A stretch of 64,000 nucleotides of DNA from Rhodamnia argentea (taxonomy: Eukaryota; Streptophyta; Magnoliopsida; Myrtales; Myrtaceae). Positions 36,099 to 46,740 of this stretch are shown in pieces; the stretch's first letter is position 1, and each line of letters opens with the position of its first letter. The stretch lies in assembly GCF_020921035.1 (NCBI RefSeq), contig NC_063152.1, forward strand, positions 29,821,903 to 29,885,902, written 5' to 3'. The notes under the pieces were generated by a model. It had not been told where the DNA came from, did no database searches, and was given only the letters and a program-made list of their open reading frames with translations. Position numbers and translations under genes: made by a program.

Positions 36099-36982
36099 CC
36101 CCCGCATGAACAGCCGTATTGAATTGATAGCACAACCTCAAGTATGTAAAGAACCAAGCCTTATGCAGCTGCAAAATAAAATTAAAAGACGAAGGAAAAA
36201 AAAGAGAGAAAGACATAAGGTATGCTGTTTCTCAAGAGTGAATAAACTAAGACACTGTGAAAAATGGAGTGAATCTCCAATCCTTTGCCGGCAAGAACTC
36301 TTTTTCAATATGACTTCTCTTCCTGTCTTGTGAAATGTGTTGCTTTCGACTCCATCTCGGCCATAGCGCACATCTCTTTCCGATAGTAGAACTCGTGCGG
36401 TGGACGTGCCCATCTCCCGAATCTCTCTTTAGGAGTCTCGGGTTGGCGCTCATCGGGACGAGTGGTAAAAGAATGTCTCTGACAACCATTAGTCATATTT
36501 TGCATCGAAGTGCTGGTGCGCACGCCATGCCGGACACTACTGGCCGAAGCAAAGTGCATCGAGTTTCTGAAGGAATTGTTTCAAAACCTTGTCGGAGATC
36601 ATCACTTCAGTAAATGAAGAACCTTGCTTCAGCACAGAGAAGCCTGCGATCAAGCAGCCTTCTGTTACAATTTATTCGTATCTGATCGTAAATTTGTCGA
36701 AACGACGACAATCCGGGTCGAAGTTACCATAAAGTCCTCACATGGATCGCTTTGTTTCGTAGAAAGTCATTGTCGTTTCGCTTCTCGTCCTTGCGCATCA
36801 CGAACAAAAATCTTATTCGCCACGTCACTCAAGTCAGCCTAAACATTCGGAGAGTCTGACCTTCGATTTTGCGTTGCACTTCTCTAACAGAAACTGGAAA
36901 TCTCCCGCTCGTCCTCTCTCTCTGACCTTTAACGGAATTGACAGTTGGGGAAGAGAGCTACGTCGCTGGGAAAGCTTCTCCG
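36099..36982. other. SnRK2 3' flank and spacer to copy E
   Basis: No gene is seen. Roughly the first 250 bases are a likely 3' UTR. The ATGCCCTTCTGGAA motif of copies A-D is not present before copy E. Confidence 0.5.
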
Positions 36983-39347
36983 ATGGCCGGGAAGAGCAGG
37001 ATACTGGTCAGCGGAGTCACCAGATACATCGGAAAGTTCGTCATAGAGGCGAGTGGCAAGTCCGGTCACCTTACCTTCGCTCTAGTGAGAGAGTCCTCCG
37101 CCTCCGACCCTCGCAAAGCCAGGATCCTCGGCCGGTTCAAGAGCTCCGGCGTCAATCTAGTCCACGTGAGTGACACGTGTGTGCGACTAATTCTCGTATT
37201 TCACAATCACAATCTGGTTTTGCCTGTTCGCCTCGGAGAAATCGAGGAGTTGGAGAGTAAATTCCGTGAGATTCGCCTTCCTCGACGTCGCAAGTCGCCT
37301 TGAATTCTGGAATCGTGGACTACGAGCAGTTTTCACGGAATTGAGTCTGCAAATACCAGCATCGGTGCTACCGCCGGGCACAAACTGATGCAAAGTGGTA
37401 TCATGCCAGAAACTCGGTCTGGGATCTGGGAACGATTCGACAGGCATGAAGATACCGCCTGCCTCTAGGCATGTTCAACGGTAAGATTATCTAAGCTTGT
37501 ATATCACTTTTTAGCCTGCGGCAAGGTATTAAAGTTTCAGAAATCTGCGAGATGTCTGTTTATCCTTCTCTGTTAATCTTCAGGTTGCTAAAGACAGAGT
37601 CTCTTGATGTTCGTGGGGAATCTTAATGATCGTTCTGATCTGTGCGCCTGTTGGTTTTGTGTCGTAGGGAGAGGTATACAATCAGGAGAGTCTATTGAAG
37701 GCAATAAAGCAAGGTTGTTGTGGTGATATAAACTGTTTGGCACGGAACTGTTCAAGACCCGAACCAGGATTATTGCTGCCATTAAAGAAGCTGGGAATAT
37801 CAAGGTTGTTCTCATCCTCTTGAGGATTCTACAGAGTTTAGTCTCAGAAAGTTCAGTGGGTTAAATTCTTTGGCTAGGAATTTGCTCTGGTGTTTTTTAA
37901 TGGGCTCTTATAGAAAGGCCTCTTCTGATTTTGATTTTGTGCCTAGCAGAGATTCTTGCCATCTGAGTCCGAGACTGATGTGGATTGCACAAGTGCTGTG
38001 GAGCCAGCAAAGAGTGCATATGTTATGAACTTGTTGAAGAGCTCTAATATGATCCATTGGCGCGCATCCAGTAGGAATTGAACCTACGAATTCGCCAATT
38101 ATGAGCTGGGTGCTTTAACCATTCAGCCATATATGAGGGCCAAAACCCTCCGGATTGCTGAGGCTAAGGGAATCCCCTATACCTATGTGTGAAATAACTG
38201 TTTTGCAGGTTACCACCTCGCAGATTTGTGTCGGCCAGGTGCCACAGCTCCCCCTCAAGATAAAGTTGTCATCTTAGGGGAATGGAAACGCAAAAAGTAA
38301 GAGCAGTTCTTCAGAATGCAGATTTTATTTGGTTGAGATTTTTCTATATGTACCTTCAAATCATTGGCATTGGTGGGATATGGAGGATCAATTCCAGAAT
38401 AAGCTTGAGCTACAATTCCAGATTGTCCTTTAGGTGACTGATTTGATGATATCAAAGTGCATCCTTTCCTTTGCAAATGGAGCATGCGCAGCATATTCCC
38501 AGTTTGGAAGGTCATCTACACTTTGATGATAACCTCGAGCAGTCATCTTTTGACATTTGGAAGAGGGAATGCATCTGTCATTTGTCTATTGAATATGAGA
38601 AAGTCTACGAGGTCCTGCCGGCAGTAGGGAAGACCCAATCTTTGTGAGGCGGGGGTTGCCTTCGTGACTATGGGGGAACCGACGATTGACTTCCTCTCTT
38701 TCTTCGATCACAAGTATAACTTGAACGTGACTTGAAAAGCAGCTCTACGGAGATTAGTGGCTCTTCGACATACTTGTCGGACTGATTCGAAAATGCTTCC
38801 CGTGCAGTGCTATTTAATGAGGAGGACATTGGCACCTTCACTATGAAAGCTGTAGATGATCCGAGAACCTTGAACGAAATTCTGTACGTCAAGCCTCCTG
38901 CAAATGTCTACTCACTTAAAGATCTCGTGTCTATGTGGGAGAGAAAGATCAAGAAGACCCTGGAGATGACTTATGTTTCCGGGAACCATGTTCTGAAAGG
39001 TCAGATATCTCCAGAATATTTCTAAAAACATGTATGATGAAACTTTCTCAGGAAGTTCTTATTAGTTGAGGTGTGGCCTTTTTTTTTTTTCTGATGTTGA
39101 GCATCAAATATAATTGGTCTAATTGTCTCTCCTCGTTTCAGAGGCAACACGACAGTGCAGTTGGACATTGTCGTTGCATCCCTCTGTTATAGTGAGAGGA
39201 GATCAGACCAACTTCGAATTCAAGCCGCCATTTGTGGTTGAGGCTTCTGAACTGTACCCAGATGTCAATTACACCACTGTGGATCAATACCTTGATCAGT
39301 TTGTCCGATTGTCCAAACTGCAGTTGGTAATTTCTATCATCAACTAG
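36983..39347 (+). pseudogene. PCBER-like copy E, decayed, with plastid DNA in exon 3
   Basis: Exon equivalents are 36983-37165 (still open, MAGKSRILVSGVTRYIG...), 37668-37804 (two extra bases and a shifted frame), 37950-38296, 38808-38999 and 39142-39347. Lesions: an extra A in exon 2 at AAGCAAGG; a 111-base insertion in exon 3 that holds plastid trnI-CAU sequence; a stop in TYV*NNCFAG; a damaged exon 3 donor; a nine-base loss at the end of exon 4; and loss of the normal stop, so the last frame runs on to TAG at 39345-39347. The glycine loop is SGVTRYIG. It sits beyond the SnRK2 gene and is the most diverged of the five copies, so it is probably an older duplicate that died early. Confidence 0.93.
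38022..38134 (-). repeat. trnI-CAU: Nuclear-inserted plastid DNA with trnI-CAU fragment
   Basis: From 38064 to about 38131 the minus strand reads as plastid tRNA-Ile(CAU): anticodon loop CTCATAATT, T-arm GTAGGTTCAATTCCTAC, and the 3' end TGGATGC. The adjoining CGCGCCAATGGATC at 38051-38063 resembles the plastid DNA next to trnI (CACGCCAATGGGACC). The 5' acceptor strand is lost (ATATGGCTGAATGG instead of GCATCCATGGCTGAATGG), and two stem bases are changed, so it is not a working tRNA gene. CATAT occurs on both sides (38017-38021 and 38128-38132) and may be a target-site duplication or filler homology. Confidence 0.85.
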
Positions 39348-40138
39348 AATAGTAAGTAAATTAAGTCATTGCCTCCTCCAAATTCCTGGGTGGTTGCTCC
39401 TGTCGGTCATTCATGGCATGTGCATTTCAGATTGTGATAGAAGACAATGATATTATGTGGATTTGTTGCTGTGCCTGCCTTCTTAAGTTACTTTGTTGTG
39501 GGGCTATTTTTCAGTGTACTGTGAAAACTTTTAGGTAAAGGTCGTGGTGCGACCATATCACACCTTGCGGGATGGAAATTCTATCATGACAATGGGATTT
39601 CTTTTCCCCTCTTTGTGTAACTAGATTGACACGAGAGAAACCGCGGAGCAAACTCTCCAAGAATGCTGGTTTGACACTATCGCTCTGAAAGTGAGAGAAT
39701 GTCTCGAACAGCCATAGTACAGTAATCTCATGGAAGTTCCGTGTTAGGCGAAAGTATACATTGCTTGCTGGACATTAGCTACTTAAGCAAGTGCGCCGCC
39801 GAGTGCTGGGCAATTCACACACCATATTGTGCAAAGTTTCAATTCATTCCTACACTGGATAGAGTTTACCAACATAGGAATTGCTTCGAAGGTTGACAAA
39901 TGCAACTCCCAACAACGAAGAATCTGGCTTCCTCATGGGGTAGTTCCAATCGTCTTGATCTGTTTACACGAGTGCTGGAGAGTTGGTGAAGCCTCTTTTA
40001 TCTTCTTCCGCACTTCATGATACAAAATGCTTAGTGGCCATTCCACTAATGAAGCCTCTCTTCCTTATCCCTTTGAGCATATTCTCTTTGGAGCATTATA
40101 AATACATGGGCCAAATGAAAAACAATAGGGGCTCAAAC

Positions 40139-40142
<4 letters not shown>
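39348..40142. other. Spacer before the lipid-transfer gene
   Basis: No gene is seen. The last 150 bases are the probable promoter; CATTATAAATACATGG at about 40093-40108 contains a TATA-box-like TATAAATA about 95 bases before the ATG. Confidence 0.5.

Positions 40143-40187
<45 letters not shown>
40143..40187 (+). repeat. (AG)n microsatellite in the 5' UTR
   Basis: About 22 uninterrupted AG units end 12 bases before the start codon of the lipid-transfer-type gene. GA-rich leaders are common in plants and can bind GAGA-type (BBR/BPC) factors; a regulatory effect here is inference. Confidence 0.9.
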
Positions 40188-40190
<3 letters not shown>

Positions 40191-40198
40191 GTTGAAAC

Positions 40199-40540
40199 AT
40201 GAAGGGTACTGGTAATGTGACTAATGTCTCGTGGGTCTTGGCGTTCTTGCTCTGGCTGGTTTCAATCAATGGGGCATGGGGTCAGGGGGTGAGTCCAAGC
40301 CAGTGCCAAGACGAGATAAGAAAGGGGATCAGCACATGCATGGCTGTCGCGATGGGCCAGCCGCCCTCAGCTGCATGCTGCGCCCTCGTTCGGGTCGCCC
40401 ACGCTGAGTGCGTGTGCCCGTTGGTCACGCCGGAGGTGGCCGCGATGATCGACGTCAACCGGGCCAAGAAGCTCGCCGAGGGCTGCGGGAGGAAGATCCC
40501 TCCCAACTTCAAGTGCGGAAGTAAAGAGTTCTATCTTTGA
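40199..40540 (+). CDS. Secreted 8-cysteine lipid-transfer-type protein
   Basis: A single exon encodes 113 residues. Residues 1-28 form a signal peptide (hydrophobic WVLAFLLWLVSINGAWG). The mature part has the eight-cysteine pattern of the plant lipid transfer/protease inhibitor/seed storage superfamily: Cys36-X10-Cys47-X12-CysCys60/61-X9-Cys71-X-Cys73-X22-Cys96-X9-Cys106, folded by four disulfides around a hydrophobic cavity. Such proteins are secreted to the cell wall and bind lipids; some act in cuticle formation, pollen or defence. The short mature form and proline after CVC suggest a non-type-1 nsLTP (type 2 or DIR1-like), but the class is uncertain. The start is the first ATG after the AG repeat. 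Confidence 0.9.
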   Translation: MKGTGNVTNVSWVLAFLLWLVSINGAWGQGVSPSQCQDEIRKGISTCMAVAMGQPPSAACCALVRVAHAECVCPLVTPEVAAMIDVNRAKKLAEGCGRKIPPNFKCGSKEFYL

Positions 40541-41862
40541 CCCTCTAATCTAACTGCAACTTCTTCTTTTTTATTCTTCACGGTTAATGAATTCATCTAG
40601 AACAGTACTTCCTAATCATTCCAAAAAAAAAAAAAAATCATCATCTTCTAAGCCGTTCTTTGTCAACTGAAGTCCCCAAAATTCTCATTATGACAAAGTG
40701 AATCCTAATTCGCCCAACTTTCGTTAGGGTTTCCGACGGAATTAGGTCGGGGAAATTAAGGATGTTGCATAGGCAGGCCCCAATGTTAAATACTATGAAA
40801 ATTGGATGGACCAGCTAGTTCTATGAACTGTGTACAATACAAGGACTTCGATTGAGAAAAAAAAAAAAAATCAATTTCATCTGTATAAAATCATTTTCCT
40901 TCTTTCTTACTGATTGAATCTCACTTTATATTTTCCTGGTGCATTATCTGATTGCAACCTTGCAGGCATTACCATTCCATGAAAGATCTACGAACACCCT
41001 CCCCTCTGCATCGGATGGATTGGGCATAAACGGTTGTAATGGAGCACAAAGAGAGATGACACTTGTGTACTCCATTTGGAATGATCAAATAAATAAAGGT
41101 GGTTCATACAAATGTTGCAATCCGTCGACCATGCTCTTATCTTTCCACCTTCCATAGGCAGGCAATTACATCTCGTGATCGTAAGCTCACAAATTCCACC
41201 TCCTGTGACAAACGATTTGTTTACTTTGCGAAAAATGAATGGTTTAAAAACTTTTTTAGAAAATCATCGTTTATATTACCTATAAAAATGGATGAGCGAA
41301 TTTTTATTTTTATTATTATTTTTATTTAAATCATTACAGATAATGAATTATTTTTTTAAATATTTTAAGCGATAATAATCGGTGAATTTTATAATTTTTT
41401 GTTTCGCAAAATAAGCGGAGGCAAAGTATTCTTCTTTGTTTCCTGGGCAAGAAAGGCACCCCTTAAAGCAAATACTGACGGAAAGAAAGATGCTGAAACC
41501 GTCGCTACATGGGATTCATGGGAAGCTTTTTCGGCCCCTGAATCTCCGTCTCTTTGAAGAGCCCTCACCTTTGGCTGATCAGACATGCAATCTGGACCCC
41601 ACCAAAGCCTCACTTTCCTCTGCTTCTCGTAGAATCGTAGGGGCCCTTTGTTCCTTATCTACGTCGGGCGTTGACTTAAGCAGCTGCGGTTCCATCTTCG
41701 TTCAGTCCATCCATGACAAATCCTCCTCAATTTCACCATTTCCGCAATAAAGAAACCGCCCACCACCACCTCCACTTCCTCAAGATCCCCTCCCTTCCGG
41801 TCAACGCCCACCCAAATCCGAATCTTGGGATCAGGGGTTCGCTCTGCGGTGCCTAACTTCAA
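40541..41862. other. Spacer and promoter of the cyclophilin-like gene
   Basis: No gene is seen. AT-rich, low-complexity DNA occupies about 41210-41400. Pyrimidine-rich sequence before 41863 is a likely 5' UTR. Confidence 0.5.
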
Positions 41863-44749
41863 ATGGGTCGCAAGCAAAACGACGCGGAGCCCGGCCGGTA
41901 CGCCACTCTGATCCTGCTCTTGATCGGAGTGATCTCATGCACTCTGGTCTACACTTTGGCGACCGTCGCGTTCGGGCCCGGTTGGGGCAATTTGAGCTGG
42001 GATCCTCTGAAACTGACCGGGGAGATCGGTTCAGGCGATACTGCGGAGGTCGAATTCGGGGTGGGGAGTGGGGAGTGTTGCAGAGGGATTGATAATTTGG
42101 AGCTCTGGGGCCCGGCGGTGAAGTGGGGCTCCGATTTCAAGTTCAATTCTTCGGTGGGGTGTTGCAGGGCTTGCAAGGCGATGTGCGGCGGGAATGACGG
42201 GCCGTGCTTGTGCGATACGTGGGTGTATTGCGGTAATAAGGAGGCGTGCGGGTCGAAATTCGGTGAGGTTAGCTGGTTTCATTTTTTGTTTGTCTTCTTG
42301 AATCTCGTGTTCTGGCTTGCGTTGGCTATTTACTGGATTTTGGTGCTCATTCAGAAGCTATGCTTTGGGAATGCATTATGGTGCAGGTTTATAATTGAGA
42401 GGCAGTGTAGTCGAACTGTTCGAAAATGCCTGTGGTAGGTGATGCAAAAGGGCGTTTTAATTTAATTGATGCTGTGCATTATGCACATAAAGATCCGACA
42501 ACATGAACAAAAAAATATTTCTGAGAAGTCCAATAACGGTTGATCTAAGCCTGGTGGTGGTTGGCAGGCAGAGGAGTAGTCGCTGATGACTAGCAAAACT
42601 TTAACCATTGATGTTATCCTCTGTGGCTGCATAATGTTGGTGGTCTTAGCTTTTAATTAGACTGATGCTCTTATTTTTAATTCAAGAATATGATCATGCA
42701 AAAAACGAAGGGAAAAGTAAGTTGGCACATACTCGAAAAGTCTGCAGGACGATGTTCGATGGATAAATCAGATAATGGTTAATTTTGTTAAGCAGAGCTT
42801 ATGTGCTGCACATGATGCGAGAGATGTGTTTAAATTCTCATATTTTTATCTTGACTAGTTGGTTTTGCTGAGGCTTCTATTAGATCTCAATTTTTTGTCC
42901 AGATGATGGACTTCTAAGGCTAAAGCTGTTCCTGCAATTTTTTCATGTGTTTGATACCGAGTTGTAGGTCAGAATCTAATGTCCAGCTGTCTCACTTTGC
43001 TGTTATTCTCAAGCTCTATGATTAGATGCCATTCCCAATTCATGCATATGTGTTGAGATTTGTAATCGCTTCCTTAAGTTCTGGTGTAGACATCTTTTTT
43101 CCCTCCTTTCCAGTGCAAATTACATGTCGGGTTTTATTTGAAAATGCTTTTTTCGCTCTCCAGTGCTGGTTGAAGAAACAGAAGGACTCCTTGGCTCCTG
43201 ATCGTCAGGAGGCAGGACAAACAGTTATCTGGACCTCTGGCCTTGTATACGGGAAAGGAGAGGTGAATGCCCATCTACAGGATGCTCTTGAGTCTTGAAA
43301 TAGTTTTTGTCATTTATCCGCAAAAGATTTAAGTTGACCTGAACTTGTCTTAGATTAGCAAGTTAGGGCCTTTCCCTGGTACTCTGTCCATAATTGTCCC
43401 ATCCATTTTCAGGAAAAAGCATATTTGTGGGACAATTGCCCTGCAGCATATGATTTGTCAATGCACTTTAAGATGAAGAGTTTGGCCCTTACGATTGAGA
43501 TTTGTCAACCTTGGAGTGCCCTTCATTGTCTTAGATGTTAATGCCTTAAGATTATTCAGATCAAGACTTTTCTCCGCGTCGATTTCTTTATTTCCCTTTC
43601 TCCTTTCTCAGGGAATAATTGGCTTGGAAACAGAATACGGTACCATGCATATTAAGGTAAGCCTTAATATTCTTTTGGCCACTTCTCTACTTACTATTTC
43701 TTCTTAACATGGTATAGATGATGAGGATTGTTCCTGCGGAGTGAAGCTTTATGGATAACATTGAGCTGAGCTTTCTAACAGTTTTAGATTTCCTGCAGCT
43801 TTATCCTGATTGTGCCCCGCACTCAGTTTCTTATATCCTTGAGTTGTTGGCATTGCGGCACTGTGCTGGTTGCCAATTTCATCGCGCAGAGAGTAGAGGG
43901 CAGTTTTGGGATTTGCAAGGCAATCACGTCCCAAATGTAAGGCTCGTTTACGTTCTCCCTCTTCAATCCTTGTAAACCTGATTGCAGTAGGGTGAAGCAG
44001 AATACTTCTGTGAATTCTATTAGGTCTCTGCATGTCTTTTATATATATGTTGCAGTCCTTATAGTTGAGATTTCTTGTCTATCGTTTCCTCTGCTGTCTG
44101 TGCTATATCGCGAGTTTGATTATTAACTGTTAATTTTACATTTGCCACACAGGCAATAGCTAGTTTCGTGATCAAAACGCACAGTGTTAGTTCAGTGTCT
44201 ATGGTCCATCATTCTTCTCCAGTTTTCTGAATTTTGCAGTTTCTACGTCGGGGGACATTGGTTGTTTATTGATAAATAAATTCCGTGGATGGAGAGGTTA
44301 CCTTAGAAACAGCTTCTTCTGAGCAGCTTTTAACCCCCATCTGGACACTTTGCCTCAGGGGACACGGTTTTCTCATGTGAAGCGTTTCTTTGCAGGCCCC
44401 ATTTGGCCCTCCATTTGCGCTGATTCAAGGGACCCTAGAAGCTCAGGGAACTCCATTTAGGAAGGCCCGGAAGGAAGCTTGCCCGACCATAAAGAGGGGG
44501 ACCGTTGCATGGGTCGGGTCGGGGCCCGAGTTCTTTATAAGCTTGGCGAAGCACGAAGAGTGGAGAAGGGAGTACACTGCCTTTGGTGCAGTCCTTCCTG
44601 AAGACATGAGCATCGCGGAGAGAATCGCTCAGCTCCCGACTAAACCGGAGGTTTGGAACAACATCAATGTCTCTGTGCTGGAGAAACCGGTCCCTCTGGT
44701 CTTGCGAAGGATCAAGATGAGCAACGGTGATGTCAGGGGTGAAAGCTGA
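41863..44749 (+). CDS. Membrane-anchored cyclophilin-like protein
   Basis: Exons 41863-42267, 43164-43262, 43612-43656, 43799-43936 and 44396-44749 encode 346 residues. A single transmembrane segment (about 13-37, ATLILLLIGVISCTLVYTLATVAF region) follows a short basic N-terminus, suggesting a type II endomembrane protein. Next is a cysteine-rich region (about 70-133, with CCRACKAMCGG and CLCDTWVYCGNKEACG). The C-terminal half resembles cyclophilin-type prolyl isomerases: IGLETEYGTMHIKLYPDCAPHSV, FHRAESRG with the Arg matching the catalytic Arg of cyclophilin A, IQGTL, PEFFISLAKHEEW with the substrate-pocket Trp, and AFGAVL. The loop after FHR is divergent, so activity is uncertain. The exon 1 donor was chosen (GAG|GTTAGC) because the alternative GT six bases upstream breaks the frame. 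Confidence 0.85.
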
Positions 44750-44889
44750 ATCGAAATGAAGTCGGACACAGTAGAAATGATGGTGTGTTACCAGCGGTTG
44801 CCATCTTCGGGCGTCGACAAGTTCCTTCGCACAGTGTGGAGTTGTAATCAATTCTGGCTGTCCAGGTTGGAGAAATAACAAAGCTTTAT

Positions 44890-44891
<2 letters not shown>

Positions 44892-44930
<39 letters not shown>
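44892..44930 (+). repeat. (CT)n microsatellite
   Basis: About 19 CT units lie about 145 bases after the stop of the cyclophilin-like gene, probably in its 3' UTR or flank. Confidence 0.9.
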
Positions 44931-44934
<4 letters not shown>

Positions 44935-46582
44935 CTCCATAGCTGCATGGACAGTTTCTTCTGAAGCGAGCTCATGAACTCAAGAGAGGCAAGAGCAAAT
45001 TGCAGGTGATTCTACACTCGGAAAACTTATAAAAGCTGTGGCTCGACAACTACGCGCCGCAAAGCTCCTGTTTTTTAATCTTTTGTGATGTTATCCTATA
45101 CATTATGAATTTTCTACAAATCTTGCGTGTAGCCCCATCTAATTATCGATCATCTATGGCGTTTGGCCAAGAACTTTACGTAAATTGGTGGATCTCTTGT
45201 AAAAAACGAATTATAAACAGATCAGTCGAAATGGATTGTAAATGCATTGCTTAGCTCATATTTGATGTGCTGAGTTGTTAAATGAGTTAGCTATATTTAG
45301 TAAATGGGTCGTAAATGTGTTTGGAATGGTAATGCCCAAAATAAAATATGTGTTAAATGGATTTACAACTTATTTTGATTCAATCCACCTTATAACTTTT
45401 TCTTCACTTTCTCTTACTCGATCTCGCATCCGCTTACTCCATGTTCTCATCTTAGTTTAATTTTCTTAAATTGGGTTAAATATCAAAGTATTTCAACAAT
45501 ACGGATATAAATTGGATATGAGTTGGGTTGGGAACGAGTCACTAGATTTGCATTGTATACAAATGGATTAAAACAGATTAAATGGGTCGATTTGGGTTTG
45601 ATTATTTTCAACCCGATTTAACGTCCAATCAAACCATCGTTTAACGGGTCTAATTATAATCATCATAAAATAGAAATCTACATCGGCAAAACCAGTTGAG
45701 CTTTACTTTTCTTACTTTCTCTGATCTAACGATACACAATAAGGGTAATCGGTTTCCGGCTTTCGGAACCATGGACTAGATCCGAGGTGCTTGCAACCGG
45801 ACCGGACCGACCAGTCCGGTCCGGTTCTTGGATGATCTAATGGAACCGATCAAAATTGATTTTTGAAAAGCCTAGCTCAGCATGGATTGCAGGAATTCAT
45901 TGCGTGAATTGCAGGACTTTCATTTCGAATTTGATTTTTATTTATTCGAGGATTGCAAGACTTCGTTGCTGCATGTGATGTTAAATTTTAAGAAGCCTAG
46001 CTCTTGTTACCAGCATAGCTCTGCATGCAAAGTCTAATAGCTAACAGGAATTGATTATCGTTTCCCCCTTACTTCTGTCCTAATGTTGGTGATGGCTCTA
46101 TGCGGAAATTGTGTTGTTAGATCAGACAAAAATTTCATTTTTCCGAATCTGGATTCTGGACACCAAACTGTTCATTCCTGTAGTACCATACAGACCGCGC
46201 AAACTAATCGTTAAGACTTGTAATTCCTCTAGGAGAAGGCAAGAGTGAAGACGCATGGAAGATCGTGAGTCTCGTGAAAATACAAATTAGATTTATATTT
46301 TTTTAAAAACAAAATCTCGGTCCGGTCAGGCGGTTCGATTCTCCCCTGAAACGGGAATCAGATCAATACCTTCGAGAGCTGGACCCAAGTCACCCAACCA
46401 ATCAATTCGGTTCGAACCGAGTGTCATTTGATTCGGTTGGTCGGTCCGTCTTGCACATCTCAATAACACAACATGAACAATCCACTGGTGGGACCTACTG
46501 GAGGCCTCCGCTGCTTTGACTTTGCACTTCTGACTCGGTCCCCATGAAAACCCTTCGCTCCTCCGTCAACCGCCCTCATCCT
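44931..46582. other. Spacer between the cyclophilin-like and XPF genes
   Basis: No gene is seen. From about 45760 to 46460 there are several CCGGTCCGG/GGTTCGAACC motifs, including a perfect hairpin described separately, suggesting a degraded repeat. Confidence 0.5.
45795..45826. repeat. Perfect 13-bp inverted repeat
   Basis: AACCGGACCGGAC, a six-base spacer CGACCA, then GTCCGGTCCGGTT: the arms are exact reverse complements. Related CCGGTCCGG sequence recurs at about 46320. It could form a stable hairpin or be part of a decayed transposable element; no known family is assigned. Confidence 0.7.
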
Positions 46583-46660
46583 CACCTCGCCCTCGCCCTC
46601 GCCCTCGCCCTCACCCTCACCCTCACCATCCCTCTCCCTCTTCCTCCTCCTCCTCCGGCC
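46583..46660 (+). repeat. CCCTCG-type simple repeat in the XPF 5' region
   Basis: Hexamer-like units CGCCCT/CACCCT are repeated about ten times, then TCC-rich sequence, 80-160 bases before the XPF start codon. It is likely 5' UTR or core promoter. The opposite strand reads as long glycine/glutamate-rich frames that are artefacts. Confidence 0.8.
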
Positions 46661-46740
46661 ATTCGTTCCCCCCCCCACCCCCCAAAAAAAAACCCTAGCA
46701 CCTGCACCGCCTCCGCCTCCGCCTCCATGCACATGACAAC

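Noticed and set aside
38064-38131. A working tRNA-Ile gene
   Set aside because: The acceptor stem is lost and other stem bases are changed; the sequence is an organelle-derived fragment inside a pseudogene.
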